Positions 51,129 through 60,334 of a stretch of 64,000 bases of DNA are shown piece after piece (position 1 is the stretch's first letter; each line of letters opens with the position of its first letter). The notes beneath the pieces were generated by a model. It was not told the origin of the DNA. It saw nothing but the letters and a program-made list of their open reading frames with translations, and made no database searches. Both the position numbers and the translations under genes were made by a program. Source of the stretch: Streptomyces sp. Alt3 (GTDB taxonomy: Bacteria > Actinomycetota > Actinomycetes > Streptomycetales > Streptomycetaceae); contig NZ_CP120983.1 in assembly GCF_030719215.1 (NCBI RefSeq), positions 6,696,001 through 6,760,000 of the forward strand, read 5' to 3'.

Positions 51129-51422
51129 ATGATCGGCAATCTGAAGCCCCTCGAGATCGTTCTGATCATCGCTGTCATCCTGCTGCTCTTCGGTGCCAAG
51201 AAGCTTCCCGACATGGCGCGTTCGCTCGGTAAGTCGGCCCGCATCCTCAAGAGCGAGGCCAAGGCCATGAAGAAGGACGACGCGGAGCCCGCGGCGCCCA
51301 CCACGGAGACCGTCGCGGACACCACCCCGCCCGCGGCCACCGCGCGTACGATCCAGGCCGCTCCGGGAGACGTCACCAGCTCCCGCCCGGTCAGCGAGGC
51401 CAAGCCCACCACCCAGAGCTGA
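51129..51422 (+). CDS. tatA: Sec-independent translocase subunit TatA
   Basis: A 97-aa protein with a short N-terminal helix (EIVLIIAVILLLFGAKKLPD), the FG-type hinge, an amphipathic helix (MARSLGKSARILKSEAKAM) and an acidic/Pro-rich tail. ATG 51129 follows GAAGGAAG at five bases. With TatC and TatB (not in this window) it exports folded proteins that carry twin-arginine signals. Followed by tatC after 49 bp. Confidence 0.95.
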   Translation: MIGNLKPLEIVLIIAVILLLFGAKKLPDMARSLGKSARILKSEAKAMKKDDAEPAAPTTETVADTTPPAATARTIQAAPGDVTSSRPVSEAKPTTQS

Positions 51423-51471
51423 CAGCTGATACCGGACCCCGGAAGCTGTCGCACGAGACGAGGGAAGTGGG

Positions 51472-52431
51472 TTGCTCAAGTCTGCCCGCAAGCAGGAGAA
51501 GGACGACGAGGGACGGATGCCCCTCCTCGATCACCTGCGTGAGCTGCGCAACCGGCTGCTGAAGTCGGTCCTGGCGATCGTCATCGCCGTGATCGTGGCG
51601 GCGTTCTTCCAGAAGGAAATCTTCGAGTTCCTGATGAAGCCGATCCTGGACTCGGTCGGCTGCAAGAACGGCGCCGTGACCATGGTCAACGGCCGGCCCT
51701 GCGCGGAGATGACCACCAACGGTCTGCTGTCACCGTTCACCATCGCGCTGAAGGTGTCCCTGATGGCGGGTGTGCTGGTGGCCACTCCGGTGTGGCTGTA
51801 CCAGCTGTGGGGATTCGTCGCCCCCGGTCTCCACAAGCAGGAGAAGCGTTACTCGGTCGCCTTCGTCGCCGCCGGGGTGCCGCTGTTCGTCGCCGGTGCC
51901 TACCTGGCGTACGCGATCCTGCCGCAGACCGCGGAGATCATGCTCGGCTTCACGCCCGACAACGTGAAGAACCTGCTGCCGCTGGACGACTTCCTGGACC
52001 TGATCACCCGCATGGTGATCGTCTTCGGGCTGGCCTTCGAACTGCCGCTGCTGCTCATCCTCCTCAACATGACCGGAGTACTCTCCGGCGCCCGGATGCT
52101 GCGCTGGTGGCGCGGCATGATCGTCGGGCTGACCGCCTTCGCGGCCATCGCCACCCCGGGTGGCGAGCCCATCTCGATGCTGCTCCTCGCGGGCCCGCTC
52201 GCGGTGCTCTACTTCATCGCGGTCGGCATCTCGCTGCTCAACGACAAGCGCAGGCGGCGGGCGAACCCCGACGCCGAGCTCGACGACGACGAGGCGTCGG
52301 AGCTTGACCTCACCCCCGAGGGGGTCGGCGCGATCGAACCGGTGTCCCGGCCGGCCCTGCCCGAGCAGGCAGGCGGTGAAGCCGACGGCGGGCGTTCGCA
52401 CCGGCTCAACGGTTACGACGACATCACCTGA
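51472..52431 (+). CDS. tatC: Sec-independent translocase subunit TatC
   Basis: A 319-aa polytopic protein with six membrane helices, the substrate-binding core of the Tat translocase. MPLLDHLRELRNRLLKSVLA (in part) is the conserved cytoplasmic N-terminus; an F-x-P-containing loop and a Cys-bearing periplasmic loop (CKNGAVTMVNGRPCAE) follow. The C-terminal 70 residues are acidic and hydrophilic. The start is TTG 51472, preceded by GAGGGAAG, a rare start codon that could keep TatC low relative to TatA. Confidence 0.93.
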   Translation: MLKSARKQEKDDEGRMPLLDHLRELRNRLLKSVLAIVIAVIVAAFFQKEIFEFLMKPILDSVGCKNGAVTMVNGRPCAEMTTNGLLSPFTIALKVSLMAGVLVATPVWLYQLWGFVAPGLHKQEKRYSVAFVAAGVPLFVAGAYLAYAILPQTAEIMLGFTPDNVKNLLPLDDFLDLITRMVIVFGLAFELPLLLILLNMTGVLSGARMLRWWRGMIVGLTAFAAIATPGGEPISMLLLAGPLAVLYFIAVGISLLNDKRRRRANPDAELDDDEASELDLTPEGVGAIEPVSRPALPEQAGGEADGGRSHRLNGYDDIT

Positions 52432-52449
52432 CCTTGTAGGGTCCCGCGG

Positions 52450-53340
52450 GTGACCAGCGAGATCACCCTCTTCGTCAATCCCACCGCGGGAAGCGGCCGG
52501 GGCGCGCGTGCCGCGCAGCCGGCCGCTTCCGCTCTGCGGGACGCCGGCTTCTCCGTACGGACCGTCCTCGGTGAGGACGCGGACGACGCCCTGCGCAGGG
52601 CCCGGGAGGCCGTGGCGGGCGGGACCGGAGCACTCGTGGCCGTGGGCGGGGACGGCATGATGTCCCTCGCGCTGCAGGCGGTCGCGGGCACGTCGACGCC
52701 GCTCGGCGCCGTGGCCGTGGGCACCGGGAACGACTTCGCCCGCGCCCTCGGACTGCCGATCCGTGATCCGGCCGCCGCCGGACGGCTGGCCGCCGAGGCG
52801 CTCAAGGCCGGGACGGCCCGCCCGATCGACCTGGGCCGGGTCGGGGAGCGCTGGTTCGGTTCCGTACTTGCCTCCGGCTTCGACTCACGGGTCAACGACC
52901 GGGGGAACCGGATGCGCTGGATCGGGGGCCGCTTCAAGTACGACCTGGCGATCCTCGCCGAGCTGGCGGCCTTCCGGCCGATCCCCTACCGCCTGGAGCT
53001 GGACGGCGGCCCGGTGACCGAGATCGAGGCGACACTGATCGCGGTGGGCAACGGGACCACCTACGGCGGCGGCATGCGGATCTGCGCCGACGCGGTCATG
53101 GACGACGGGCTCTTCGACGTCACCGTGGTCGGTGACTGCAGCCGGGCCACCCTGCTCAAGGTCTTCCCCAGGGTGTACAGGGGGACGCACCTCGGCCACC
53201 CCGCGGTCACCGTTCACCGGGTGTCGTCGATATCGCTGGCCGCGGCCGGTGTCACGGCCTACGCGGACGGCGAACCGCTGGGCGCGCTGCCGCTCACCGC
53301 CACCTGCGTACCCGGCGCGGCGCGGGTCCTCGCACCGTGA
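52450..53340 (+). CDS. diacylglycerol/lipid kinase family protein
   Basis: A 296-aa kinase of the DAGK catalytic (YegS/DgkB-like) group. The nucleotide motif is AVGGDGMMSL, with VNPTAGSGRG at the N-terminus and GTGNDFARAL in the active cleft. It phosphorylates diacylglycerol or a related lipid; undecaprenol-type activity is not excluded. GTG 52450 lies seven bases after TAGGGT (52437-52442), so a leaderless transcript is possible; it may also be read with tatC (18 bp upstream). Confidence 0.9.
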   Translation: MTSEITLFVNPTAGSGRGARAAQPAASALRDAGFSVRTVLGEDADDALRRAREAVAGGTGALVAVGGDGMMSLALQAVAGTSTPLGAVAVGTGNDFARALGLPIRDPAAAGRLAAEALKAGTARPIDLGRVGERWFGSVLASGFDSRVNDRGNRMRWIGGRFKYDLAILAELAAFRPIPYRLELDGGPVTEIEATLIAVGNGTTYGGGMRICADAVMDDGLFDVTVVGDCSRATLLKVFPRVYRGTHLGHPAVTVHRVSSISLAAAGVTAYADGEPLGALPLTATCVPGAARVLAP

Positions 53341-53357
53341 AATAAAGATCGGGCTGA

Positions 53358-53380
53358 CTGTCATACGAGGCGGGTAGGCT
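53358..53380 (+). promoter_or_regulatory. weak PafBC-like promoter before helY
   Basis: CTGTCATAC, 8 nt, TAGGCT has the spacing of RecA-NDp promoters but matches only part of the upstream element (6 of 9). Located nine bases before ATG 53390, with no Shine-Dalgarno, so the transcript may be leaderless. Confidence 0.35.
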
Positions 53381-53389
53381 CGTATCAAG

Positions 53390-56218
53390 ATGACAGAGGA
53401 CCTCTCACCAGCTGAGCGATACCAGGCGTCCCGGGTCCGTGCGGCCGAGCAGGCCACCGCCCTCGGGCCCTTCCGCGAGATGTACGAATTCGGACTGGAT
53501 CCGTTCCAGATCGAGGCCTGCCAGGCGTTGGAGGCCGGCAAGGGGGTGCTGGTCGCGGCCCCCACCGGGTCGGGCAAGACGATCGTCGGTGAATTCGCCG
53601 TTCACCTGGCTCTGCAGCAGGGCCGCAAGTGCTTCTACACCACGCCGATCAAGGCCCTGTCCAACCAGAAGTTCGGCGATCTCGTCCGGCGCTACGGCGC
53701 GGACAAGGTCGGCCTGCTGACCGGTGACAACAGCGTCAACGCGGACGCACCCGTGGTCGTGATGACGACCGAGGTCCTGCGCAACATGCTGTACGCGGGC
53801 TCCCAGGCCCTCACCGGCCTCGGCTACGTGGTCATGGACGAGGTGCACTACCTCTCCGACCGCTTCCGGGGAGCCGTGTGGGAGGAAGTGATCATCCACC
53901 TGCCGGAGTCCGTGACCCTGGTCTCGCTGTCCGCGACCGTGTCCAACGCCGAGGAGTTCGGCGACTGGCTGGACACCGTCCGGGGCGACACCCAGGTGAT
54001 CGTCTCCGAGCACCGGCCCGTGCCGCTGTGGCAGCACGTCATGGCCGGACGCCGGATGTACGACCTCTTCGAGGAGGAGACCGACCACGGAGGCAGGGGT
54101 ACCGGCCGGCGTGAGGTCAGCCCGGATCTGGTCCGGCTCGCCCGGATGGAGAACCAGCGCGGCTACAACCCGCGCGAGCGGCGGCGCGGGAAGATGGTGC
54201 GCGAGGCCGACCGCGAACGCGAGCGCCGTCAGCGCAGCCGCATCTGGACCCCTTCCAGGCCCGAGGTCATCGACCGGCTCGACGCCGAGGGGCTGCTGCC
54301 CGCGATCACCTTCATCTTCAGCCGGGCCGGCTGCCAGGTGGCCGTCCAGCAGTGTCTCCAGGCCGGGCTGCGGCTGAACGACGAGGACAAACGCCATCTG
54401 GTGCGGGAGATCGTCGAGGAGCGTACGGCGTCCATCCCGCCGGAGGACCTCCACGTCCTCGGGTACTACGAATGGCTCGAGGGCCTGGAACGGGGCATCG
54501 CCGCGCACCACGCCGGGATGCTGCCGACGTTCAAGGAGGTCGTGGAGGAGCTGTTCGTCCGCGGTCTGGTCAAGGCGGTCTTCGCCACCGAGACCCTGGC
54601 GCTCGGCATCAACATGCCCGCACGCTCCGTGGTGCTCGAGAAGCTCGTCAAGTGGAACGGCGAGCAGCACGCGGACATCACGCCCGGCGAGTACACCCAG
54701 CTGACCGGCAGGGCCGGGCGCCGGGGCATCGACGTCGAGGGGCACGCGGTCGTCCTGTGGCAGCGGGGTATGGACCCCGGCGCGCTCGCCGGACTCGCGG
54801 GCACGCGTACGTACCCGCTGCGTTCCAGCTTCCGGCCCTCGTACAACATGGCCGTCAACCTCGTGCAGCAGTTCGGGCGGCACCGGTCGCGCGAACTGCT
54901 GGAGACCTCCTTCGCGCAGTTCCAGGCGGACCGGTCCGTCGTCGGGATCTCCCGGCAGGTCCAGCGCAACGAGGAGGGCCTCGCGGGCTACAAGGAGGGC
55001 ATGACCTGCCACCTCGGGGACTTCGAGGAGTACGCGCGGCTGCGCCGCGACCTCAAGGACCGCGAGACGGACCTGGCGAAGCAGGGGGCGGCCCAGCGTC
55101 GTGCGGCGGCGGCGTCGTCCCTGGAGAAGCTGAAGCCCGGTGACGTCATCCACGTGCCCACCGGCAAGTTCGCCGGGCTCGCGCTGGTCCTCGATCCGGG
55201 GCTGCCCGCGGGGCGGACGAACGGGCACCGGGGGCTGGAGTTCCACGACGGGCCGCGTCCGCTGGTGCTGACCGCGGAACGGCAGGTCAAGCGGCTGGCC
55301 CACATCGACTTCCCGGTGCCGGTCGAGGCGCTGGAGCGGATGCGGGTGCCCAAGTCGTTCAACCCGCGCTCGCCGCAGTCCCGGCGTGACCTGGCCTCCG
55401 CGCTGCGGAGCAAGGCGGGGCACATCGACCCGGGCAGGCACCGCAAGCCCCGGGCTGCCGCGGCCGACGACCGGGAGATCGCCAGGCTGCGAACCGAGCT
55501 GCGCGCCCACCCCTGCCACGGGTGCGACGAGCGCGAGGACCATGCCCGCTGGGCGGAGCGGTACCACAGGCTGCAGCGTGACACGCGGCAGCTGGAGCAC
55601 CGCATCGAGGGACGGACGAACACCATCGCCCGGACCTTCGACCGCATCGTCGCGCTGCTGACGGAGCTCGACTACCTGCGGGGCAACGAGGTCACCGAGA
55701 ACGGCCGCCGGCTCGCGCGGCTCTACGGAGAGCTGGACCTGCTGGCCAGCGAGTGTCTCCGGGACGGCGTCTGGGAAGGGCTCAACCCCGCCGAACTCGC
55801 CGCCTGCGTCTCGGCACTGGTCTACGAGGCGCGCCAGGCGGACGACGCGATCGCTCCCAAGCTGCCCTCCGGACCGGCGAAGGCCGCGATGGGCGAGATG
55901 GTCCGCATCTGGGGCCGGCTCGACGCCCTGGAGGAGGACTTCAAGATCAGCCAGACGGAAGGGGTCGGCCAGCGCGAACCCGACCTCGGCTTCGCCTGGG
56001 CGGTCTACATGTGGGCCTCCGGCCGGTCGCTGGACGAGGTGCTCCGCGAGGCGGAGATGCCGGCGGGAGACTTCGTGCGGTGGTGCAAGCAGGTCATCGA
56101 CGTACTCGGCCAGATCGCGGCGGCGGCTCCCAGGGACGGGAGCTCGGTGGCGAAGAACGCGCACAAGGCGGTCGACGCCGTGCTGCGGGGCGTGGTGGCG
56201 TACAGCTCGGTGGGCTGA
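53390..56218 (+). CDS. helY: DEAD/DEAH-box RNA/DNA helicase (HelY, Ski2/Mtr4-like)
   Basis: A 942-aa SF2 helicase. Walker A APTGSGKT at 57-64, DEVH box in VVMDEVHYL, motif III SLSATVSN, motif VI QLTGRAGRRG. The C-terminal region contains an Arg/Glu-rich rRNA-processing-arch-like or ratchet part and a winged segment. It resembles mycobacterial HelY and eukaryotic Mtr4/Ski2, which unwind RNA. No Shine-Dalgarno is seen; a -10 sits directly upstream. The gene ends at a bidirectional terminator. Confidence 0.9.
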   Translation: MTEDLSPAERYQASRVRAAEQATALGPFREMYEFGLDPFQIEACQALEAGKGVLVAAPTGSGKTIVGEFAVHLALQQGRKCFYTTPIKALSNQKFGDLVRRYGADKVGLLTGDNSVNADAPVVVMTTEVLRNMLYAGSQALTGLGYVVMDEVHYLSDRFRGAVWEEVIIHLPESVTLVSLSATVSNAEEFGDWLDTVRGDTQVIVSEHRPVPLWQHVMAGRRMYDLFEEETDHGGRGTGRREVSPDLVRLARMENQRGYNPRERRRGKMVREADRERERRQRSRIWTPSRPEVIDRLDAEGLLPAITFIFSRAGCQVAVQQCLQAGLRLNDEDKRHLVREIVEERTASIPPEDLHVLGYYEWLEGLERGIAAHHAGMLPTFKEVVEELFVRGLVKAVFATETLALGINMPARSVVLEKLVKWNGEQHADITPGEYTQLTGRAGRRGIDVEGHAVVLWQRGMDPGALAGLAGTRTYPLRSSFRPSYNMAVNLVQQFGRHRSRELLETSFAQFQADRSVVGISRQVQRNEEGLAGYKEGMTCHLGDFEEYARLRRDLKDRETDLAKQGAAQRRAAAASSLEKLKPGDVIHVPTGKFAGLALVLDPGLPAGRTNGHRGLEFHDGPRPLVLTAERQVKRLAHIDFPVPVEALERMRVPKSFNPRSPQSRRDLASALRSKAGHIDPGRHRKPRAAAADDREIARLRTELRAHPCHGCDEREDHARWAERYHRLQRDTRQLEHRIEGRTNTIARTFDRIVALLTELDYLRGNEVTENGRRLARLYGELDLLASECLRDGVWEGLNPAELAACVSALVYEARQADDAIAPKLPSGPAKAAMGEMVRIWGRLDALEEDFKISQTEGVGQREPDLGFAWAVYMWASGRSLDEVLREAEMPAGDFVRWCKQVIDVLGQIAAAAPRDGSSVAKNAHKAVDAVLRGVVAYSSVG

Positions 56219-56244
56219 ACGTGATCAGGACGACGTGAACCGAC

Positions 56245-56283
56245 GAGTGGCCACGGGCCGGCCGTACCGGTCTGTGGCCACTC
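56245..56283. terminator. bidirectional terminator
   Basis: A perfect 10-bp inverted repeat GAGTGGCCAC / GTGGCCACTC around a 19-nt loop with secondary pairing, between convergent helY and the SPW-protein gene. Confidence 0.8.
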
Positions 56284-56298
56284 CGCTGTGTTCTCCCG

Positions 56299-56763
56299 TC
56301 AGGTCTTCTTGTTCTTCATCGAAAGTCCCGCGCAGGCTGCCCCCAGCACGACCGCCAGTCCGCCGACGATGACGTTGTTGAGGATCACGCCCATGTCGGG
56401 GCTCTGGCCGACGACCCAGGTGGACACGATCAGCCAGGCGCCCAGGGCGACGATGGCCATGCTCATCCCGGTCATCCGTTCCGGCATTGCCGTGAAGCAG
56501 AGGGCCAGCACGGCGATCGCGATGCCGATGACGAGGTTGTGCGTCACCAGGTCGGGCTGGTTCGCGGTGAAGTGGAGCACCCACGGGGAGACGGCGCAGT
56601 ACAGACCGACCAGGAAGACGGGTGCGTCCGCCATCGCCGTGGTGCGGCGCCCGCTCATCACGCGGTCGTGGCGCGCTCGCATCTCTTCGGCGTCGGGGTG
56701 TCCGGAGATGTCCCTTCCGGTGTGACCGGAAACGTCCCTTCCGGTGTGCGAGATGTTACTCAT
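56299..56763 (-). CDS. SPW repeat-containing membrane protein
   Basis: A 154-aa protein with about four membrane helices. Two copies of the SPW-type motif occur (SPWVLHF and AWLIVSTWVVG). The N-terminus has a short tandem repeat (HTGRDVSGHTGRDISGHP), visible also in DNA as a near-duplicate. The last residues KNKKT are basic. AAGGAG is about nine bases before ATG 56763. Function is unknown in this family. Confidence 0.85.
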   Translation of the reverse strand: MSNISHTGRDVSGHTGRDISGHPDAEEMRARHDRVMSGRRTTAMADAPVFLVGLYCAVSPWVLHFTANQPDLVTHNLVIGIAIAVLALCFTAMPERMTGMSMAIVALGAWLIVSTWVVGQSPDMGVILNNVIVGGLAVVLGAACAGLSMKNKKT

Positions 56764-56853
56764 GAGGATGTTCTCCTTCGCACTTGCTGGAGCGACCGCT
56801 ACGAGGAAGGCGCGGTCATCAGCTCTCCCGGCCAGTGTGCTCTTACATGCCCC

Positions 56854-57861
56854 TTATGTGTAGTTTTCCCGATGGTCGAATCCTGCGAATCCGTCGAGCC
56901 GGCGCGCCATGGACACCAGGTCACCGGCCCGCAGCACCCGGTCCCCGTGCCCGGGCATCGGCACGTGGAGCAGACGCGTCCAGCGCTCCGGCACGGCGCC
57001 GATCCCGTACACCGCACCGGCCAGCCCGCCCGTGACCGCCGCGACCGTGTCGGTGTCCCCGCCCACGTCGACGGCCGCCCCCAGGGCCTCCTCGAAGCCG
57101 GCGGTGGTGCGCAGCGCCCACAGCGCCGTACCGAGGCACGGCCACACCGCGCCGTTGAACTCGGTGGCGTCGTCCGGATGCCAGTCCGGGGCCAGGACTA
57201 CGGCCCAGCGCGCCCGGTGATCCGCGTGGACCGCGGCCAGCGCGTCGTCGACGGCGGCGAGCGGATCGCCGCCCTCCAGCGCCACACGCACCAGTTCGTG
57301 GAAGACGGCCGTGCCTTCCCAGGCCGCCCGGTCGCCGTGCGTCAGGGCCGCGATCCGGCGCGCCGCGTCCATCGTCGCCGTCCGTCCCGCCCGGGCAAAG
57401 TGCACCGCCGACGTGGTGGCGCGCATCAGCGAACCGTTGCCCGCGGCACGCGTGTTGACCTGGAAGTGCAGCGCGGCGGCGATGTCCCACGGATCGCCGC
57501 TCGTGAGGACGTCCTCGGTCTGCAGGCCGATGTCCTTCGGCTCGGAGACCGCCCACCGCCTGAACCGCCCGAAGATGTCCGGCAGGTCCAGGCCGCCCCG
57601 CTCCAGCAGCGACTCACCGACCAGGACGGCCATCTGCGTGTCGTCCGTCGCCTCGCCCGGGTCCCAGCCGCCGCCCCCGCACATGGCACCGGTCCCGTCC
57701 GGGAACCTGGCGCTGAACACCCCGGGAGCCCCGAACTCGAAGGGTGCGCCCAGCGCGTCGCCCACCGCGGAGCCGACCACCGCGCCGACGGCACGAGCCC
57801 CGCGGTCCGGGCCGCTCCGGTCAGGTCGGAGGGCGCGTTCCTCGGGGCTCGTCGGTCTCAT
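56854..57861 (-). CDS. ADP-ribosylglycohydrolase family protein
   Basis: A 335-aa DraG-type hydrolase. It has the metal-binding TDDTQM and GGDTDTVAA motifs and an N-terminal SAVGDALGAPFE. It removes ADP-ribose from proteins or related substrates; a role with ADP-ribosylating toxins or nitrogen control is family lore but not supported here. ATG 57861 begins 28 bp after the fasciclin gene, in the same direction, so it is probably in the same unit. Confidence 0.92.
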   Translation of the reverse strand: MRPTSPEERALRPDRSGPDRGARAVGAVVGSAVGDALGAPFEFGAPGVFSARFPDGTGAMCGGGGWDPGEATDDTQMAVLVGESLLERGGLDLPDIFGRFRRWAVSEPKDIGLQTEDVLTSGDPWDIAAALHFQVNTRAAGNGSLMRATTSAVHFARAGRTATMDAARRIAALTHGDRAAWEGTAVFHELVRVALEGGDPLAAVDDALAAVHADHRARWAVVLAPDWHPDDATEFNGAVWPCLGTALWALRTTAGFEEALGAAVDVGGDTDTVAAVTGGLAGAVYGIGAVPERWTRLLHVPMPGHGDRVLRAGDLVSMARRLDGFAGFDHRENYT

Positions 57862-57889
57862 CCCGTCAGCGTAGTGACGGCACGAGGGG

Positions 57890-58534
57890 TCAGGCCGCCG
57901 GCATCAGGACGGTGTCGACGATGTAGACCGTGGCGTTGGCGGTCGGGACGTTGCCGCAGACGACCTTGGAGGAGTCGTTCACGGTGTACTCCTCGCCCGA
58001 ACCCGCGGTCGTCAGCTGGGTCTTGGCCAGGGTGTCGAAGGAGCCCTTCTCCAGCTGCTTCGGCGTCAGCTTCTCGCCGACGACGTGCGCGGTGAGCACC
58101 TTGGTGAGCTCGGCCTTGTCCGCGAGCAGCTTGTCCAGGTCGGCCTTCGGGATCTTGGCGAAGGCGTCGTTGGTGGGGGCGAACACCGTGATGTTCTCGG
58201 CGCTGTTCAGGGTGTCGACGAGACCGGCCTGCTTGACGGCCGTCACCAGGGTGGACAGCGCCGGGTTGTTCGACGCGGCGGTGGCGACCGGGTCCTGCGC
58301 CATGCCCTTGAACGAGCCCGCGCCCTCCTTCGGGACCGACGCACAGCCCGGGCCGAAGGGCTCGTCCATGGTCGCGGCCGACTCGGTCTCCTTGGCCGGC
58401 GCGCTCGACGCGGCCTTGTCCGCACCGGCGTCGGACGTGGTGTCGGAGTCGCCGGAGCAGGCGGTCAGCGCGAGCGGCAGCAGGGCCGCGGCGGAGACGG
58501 TGACGGCGATGCGGCGAAGGTGGCGGTTGTTCAT
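57890..58534 (-). CDS. fasciclin domain-containing lipoprotein
   Basis: A 214-aa exported protein. The signal peptide ends in lipobox LTAC (residues about 23-26), then a Ser/Asp/Ala-rich linker, then one FAS1 domain (about 75-214; ITVFAPTNDAFAKIP and VHVVGEKL-like H2 motif). Similar to MPT70/MPT83 of M. tuberculosis, which bind surface ligands and are under SigK control. GGAG is seven bases before the ATG. The preceding minus-strand gene is the sulfite-oxidase-like protein, 70 bp upstream. Confidence 0.94.
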   Translation of the reverse strand: MNNRHLRRIAVTVSAAALLPLALTACSGDSDTTSDAGADKAASSAPAKETESAATMDEPFGPGCASVPKEGAGSFKGMAQDPVATAASNNPALSTLVTAVKQAGLVDTLNSAENITVFAPTNDAFAKIPKADLDKLLADKAELTKVLTAHVVGEKLTPKQLEKGSFDTLAKTQLTTAGSGEEYTVNDSSKVVCGNVPTANATVYIVDTVLMPAA

Positions 58535-58604
58535 GATGTTCTCCTGAGTGGATCGGTGTTCAACAGAGGGAAAGGAAAGAGAGGTCCGGTGGGAGCGGTG
58601 GTGG

Positions 58605-60275
58605 TCAGGTCACGTCGACCACCACCGAGTGCCACCCGGTCGCACCGTCGGGGACGGTGCCGACCCGCTTGTCGGTCTGTGTGGTGCCGGTGCGGTCCGT
58701 GGCGCGGACCTCGAGGGTGTGGTGGCCGGTCGTGGCGGGCCACTCCCACACCCACTGGCGCCAGGTGTCACGGCCGGCCTCGGCCGCCAGCCGCGCGGTG
58801 TGCCACTCGCCGCCGTCGACCCGGACCTCGACCCGGGCGATGCCCCGGTGCTGGGCCCAGGCGACACCGGCGACCGGTACGGTCCCCGCTCGCGGTGCGG
58901 CGAAGGGGCGAGGCGTGTCGATCCGTGACTGGGTCTTGATCGGGGCCTTGCGGGACCAGTCGCGCTTGACCCAGTAGGCGTCGTACGCGTCGAACGTCGT
59001 GAGCTCGATGTCCTGGATCCACTTGCACGCCGAGACGTAGCCGTAGAGGCCGGGCACGACCATCCGTACGGGGAAGCCGTGGTCGAACGGCAGGGGTTCC
59101 CCGTTCATACCGACCGCGAGCAGGGCGTCGCGGCCGTCCATGACGTCCTCGACCGGGGTGCCGATCGTCATCCCGTCCACGGAACGCGACACGATCTGGT
59201 CCGCCGGCCCGCCCTTCGACGGGGGCTTCACACCGGCCTCGCGCAGCAGATCGGCCAGACGTACGCCGATCCACCGTGCGGTGCCGACGTAAGGCCCGCC
59301 CACCTGGTTGGACACGCAGGTCAGCGTGATGTCGCGCTCGACGAGCTCGCGCCCGAGGAGGTCCTGGAAGGTGAGGGTGACGGGTCGCGCCACCCCCTTC
59401 CCATGGATCCGCAGCCGCCACCGGTCAGCGTCGACACGTGGGACCACCAGGGCGGTGTCCACCCGGTAGAAGTCCTTGTTCGGGGTGGTGAACGAGCTCA
59501 GACCACGGATGTCCGGAGCCGCTCCGCCCGGTATCGCGGGGGCGGGTGAAGCCGGAGCGGGGAGCACGATGTCACTCCGCGAGGCGGAGACCCCGGCCAG
59601 CTCGGACGCCTGGAGCCGTCGCCCCAGAAGTCCCGCACCGGCCGAGGCCGCCGCCGCTGCGGTCGCCGCGACGACGAACCCGCGGCGGTCGAAGGCGCCC
59701 CGTTCCCCGTCCTCGCCCGTCTCCCCAGCCGCGGGAGGCGGGACGGTGACGGGGGCCAGCCGTCCGGTCAGGAGATACAGCACTCCTGCGGCCACCAGCG
59801 CGCCCACGGCCGAGGGCAGTGCGTCGAGCGGGCGGCCCTCGGGCCGCCCGGCCGCGGACACTGCCCCGACCACACCGAAGACCAGGACGGCCGCAGCGCC
59901 GGTCCACCGGTGCCGCAGCGCGAGGAGCCCCACCGCCATGGCGAAGACCGCCAGGAGGACGAGGATCCCGAGCTGCAGGACCAGCTTGTCGTCGGTGCCG
60001 AAGTTCCGTACCGCGAAGTCCTTCACGGCCGGGGGAGTGCGGTCGATGACCGCCCCGCCCACGGCCGTGACCGGACCCGCTTCGGGACGCACGGCGGCCG
60101 CGACCAGTTCGGCGACGCACAGGGCGGTGAACCCGGCGATCAGACCGCCGAGTGCGGCGAACGCGGCGCGCACCCGGCGGGATCGCCCGGAACGGTCGGC
60201 CCCTTGCTTCTGCGAAACGTCTTGGTCTGCTGTCACGCCGGGAATTCGGCGCGGATCGCCCGGCGGATTGGTCAT
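58605..60275 (-). CDS. membrane-anchored molybdopterin-dependent oxidoreductase (sulfite-oxidase-like)
   Basis: A 556-aa protein with four or so N-terminal hydrophobic segments and, near residue 195, a Tat-like RRGFVVAATAAAAASAG segment (DRRGF). The catalytic region (about 230-430) carries the molybdenum-ligand Cys320 in ITLTCVSNQVGG, followed by a MoCo dimerisation-type Ig-like domain (about 440-556). It is exported and faces outside. ATG 60275 has no clear ribosome site; GTG 60236 is an alternative. It lies upstream of the fasciclin gene. Confidence 0.92.
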   Translation of the reverse strand: MTNPPGDPRRIPGVTADQDVSQKQGADRSGRSRRVRAAFAALGGLIAGFTALCVAELVAAAVRPEAGPVTAVGGAVIDRTPPAVKDFAVRNFGTDDKLVLQLGILVLLAVFAMAVGLLALRHRWTGAAAVLVFGVVGAVSAAGRPEGRPLDALPSAVGALVAAGVLYLLTGRLAPVTVPPPAAGETGEDGERGAFDRRGFVVAATAAAAASAGAGLLGRRLQASELAGVSASRSDIVLPAPASPAPAIPGGAAPDIRGLSSFTTPNKDFYRVDTALVVPRVDADRWRLRIHGKGVARPVTLTFQDLLGRELVERDITLTCVSNQVGGPYVGTARWIGVRLADLLREAGVKPPSKGGPADQIVSRSVDGMTIGTPVEDVMDGRDALLAVGMNGEPLPFDHGFPVRMVVPGLYGYVSACKWIQDIELTTFDAYDAYWVKRDWSRKAPIKTQSRIDTPRPFAAPRAGTVPVAGVAWAQHRGIARVEVRVDGGEWHTARLAAEAGRDTWRQWVWEWPATTGHHTLEVRATDRTGTTQTDKRVGTVPDGATGWHSVVVDVT

Positions 60276-60306
60276 TCACTCGATCGAAGGAAGTCCGATC
60301 ATCGGC

Positions 60307-60334
60307 CAATCCGCGGGGCCCGCTGTCTCGAATG
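60307..60334 (+). promoter_or_regulatory. candidate SigK-like promoter of the FAD oxidoreductase operon
   Basis: CAATCC (60307-60312), 16 nt, CGAATG (60329-60334). Compared with the mycobacterial SigK form CCATCC / CCGAAT it has one mismatch in the -35 and shifted -10 (TCGAAT matches 5 of 6). Located 60 bp before ATG 60395. Confidence 0.4.

Noticed and set aside
51129..53340. Small membrane protein at 50717 as TatB
   Set aside because: It has one helix and a helical tail but lacks the Gly-Pro hinge and the length typical of TatB.
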